64,000 nt of DNA. It comes from Gammaproteobacteria bacterium (GTDB lineage Bacteria; Pseudomonadota; Gammaproteobacteria; Xanthomonadales; Wenzhouxiangellaceae). Location: assembly GCA_021772985.1 (NCBI GenBank), contig JAJFKX010000008.1, positions 226,229 to 290,228 of the forward strand. The letters run 5' to 3'. A program made the translations under genes and the position numbers. The notes below the pieces were generated by a model. It was not told the origin of the DNA. It saw only the letters and a list, made by a program, of their open reading frames with translations, and made no database searches. This document shows positions 63,846-64,000 of this stretch, in pieces (position 1 is the stretch's first letter; each line of letters starts with the position of its first letter).

Positions 63846-64000
63846 ATGCTTAAGAAAGCGTATCTGCTTGTTTTAGTTTTATTTTCGGTAACTGCTTTTG
63901 GCCAGAAAGTTGATGATCCACCTACACTGGGTGGTATCACCGGCAGCGTGTCTGATGGTGCGGTTACTTATGGGTATAATGGGTTTGGTGGCACCGACGC
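63846..64000 (+). CDS. secreted protein, N-terminal part only
   Basis: An open frame starts with MLKKAYLLVLVLFSVTAFGQ, a signal peptide with cleavage after FGQ or AFG, then KVDDPPTLGGITGSVSDGAV and further. It is cut by the window edge after about 51 residues. No domain can be recognised yet; the glycine- and serine-rich sequence suits a surface or secreted beta-rich protein. Confidence 0.6.
   Translation, partial: MLKKAYLLVLVLFSVTAFGQKVDDPPTLGGITGSVSDGAVTYGYNGFGGTD

Noticed and set aside
1..64000. tRNA, rRNA, CRISPR array, insertion sequence or prophage
   Set aside because: No tandem spacer repeats, transposase or integrase reading frames, or tRNA-like cloverleaf sequences were noticed on either strand.

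Overview
This 64 kb window looks like ordinary chromosome from a mesophilic gammaproteobacterium. It carries UbiB/UbiJ/UbiE ubiquinone genes, an lptD-surA-pdxA-rsmA-apaH cluster, HslU, DjlA and the glycine-cleavage genes gcvT and gcvH. Base composition is moderate. Two secreted proteins end in a ..SGFE/..NGFE-type tail that I associate with secreted proteins of the Lysobacterales/Marinicella side of the Gammaproteobacteria; that placement is only an inference. I found no rRNA, tRNA, CRISPR array, insertion sequence or phage gene.

Layout. 1-4.3 kb: a P-loop sulfotransferase-like gene cut by the window edge, then ubiE-ubiJ-ubiB (minus strand). 4.3-5.7 kb: a structured leader and a secreted-protein gene whose start signals and body are in different frames, followed by a second split small ORF. 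5.7-7.1 kb: hslU without an adjacent hslV. 7.4-9.6 kb: a compact bufferin-type RiPP operon whose precursor has a duplicated six-cysteine core, with an MNIO (DUF692) enzyme and a DUF2063 partner. 9.6-14.4 kb: a C13 peptidase, a Y-family polymerase, a methyltransferase and an HExxH aminopeptidase. 14.4-21 kb: outer-membrane biogenesis and housekeeping genes. 21-33 kb: rpe, djlA, purC, lipid and SGNH hydrolases, DNA repair (nfi, tag), gcvT-gcvH with a sulfotransferase that has no ordinary start codon, a hydrolase-OsmC fusion, a cobalamin adenosyltransferase and an HDAC-like amidohydrolase. 33-39.4 kb: tandem DUF1028 secreted proteins, a 0.7 kb non-coding interval with a candidate small RNA, and a large secreted BNR/sortilin-type propeller protein.

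39.5-44 kb: an operon joining an MFS-PlsC lipid-remodelling fusion to a glycine-betaine-type ABC transporter. 44-45.6 kb: divergent, exported msrA and msrB, for repair of oxidised methionine outside the cytoplasm. 45.6-52.1 kb: eight tightly packed genes (DUF2064, TVP38, a mercuric-reductase-like flavoprotein, two TIGR04283-type glycosyltransferases, a methyltransferase, DUF547 and a START-like protein) that resemble an undescribed glycoconjugate pathway. 52.2-63.6 kb: an eleven-gene minus-strand operon, in transcription order sdaA, CDA-fold deaminase, adenine deaminase, puuE, uraD, alc, allA, puuD, uraH, xdhA, xdhB. It can account for nearly all steps from adenine/guanine through xanthine, urate and allantoin to glyoxylate and urea. 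The window ends in the start of another secreted protein gene.

Most noteworthy are the duplicated-core bufferin operon, the 45.6-52.1 kb glycosyltransferase cluster, the start-less sulfotransferase directly in frame behind gcvH, and the candidate small RNAs near 35.8 and 43.9 kb.
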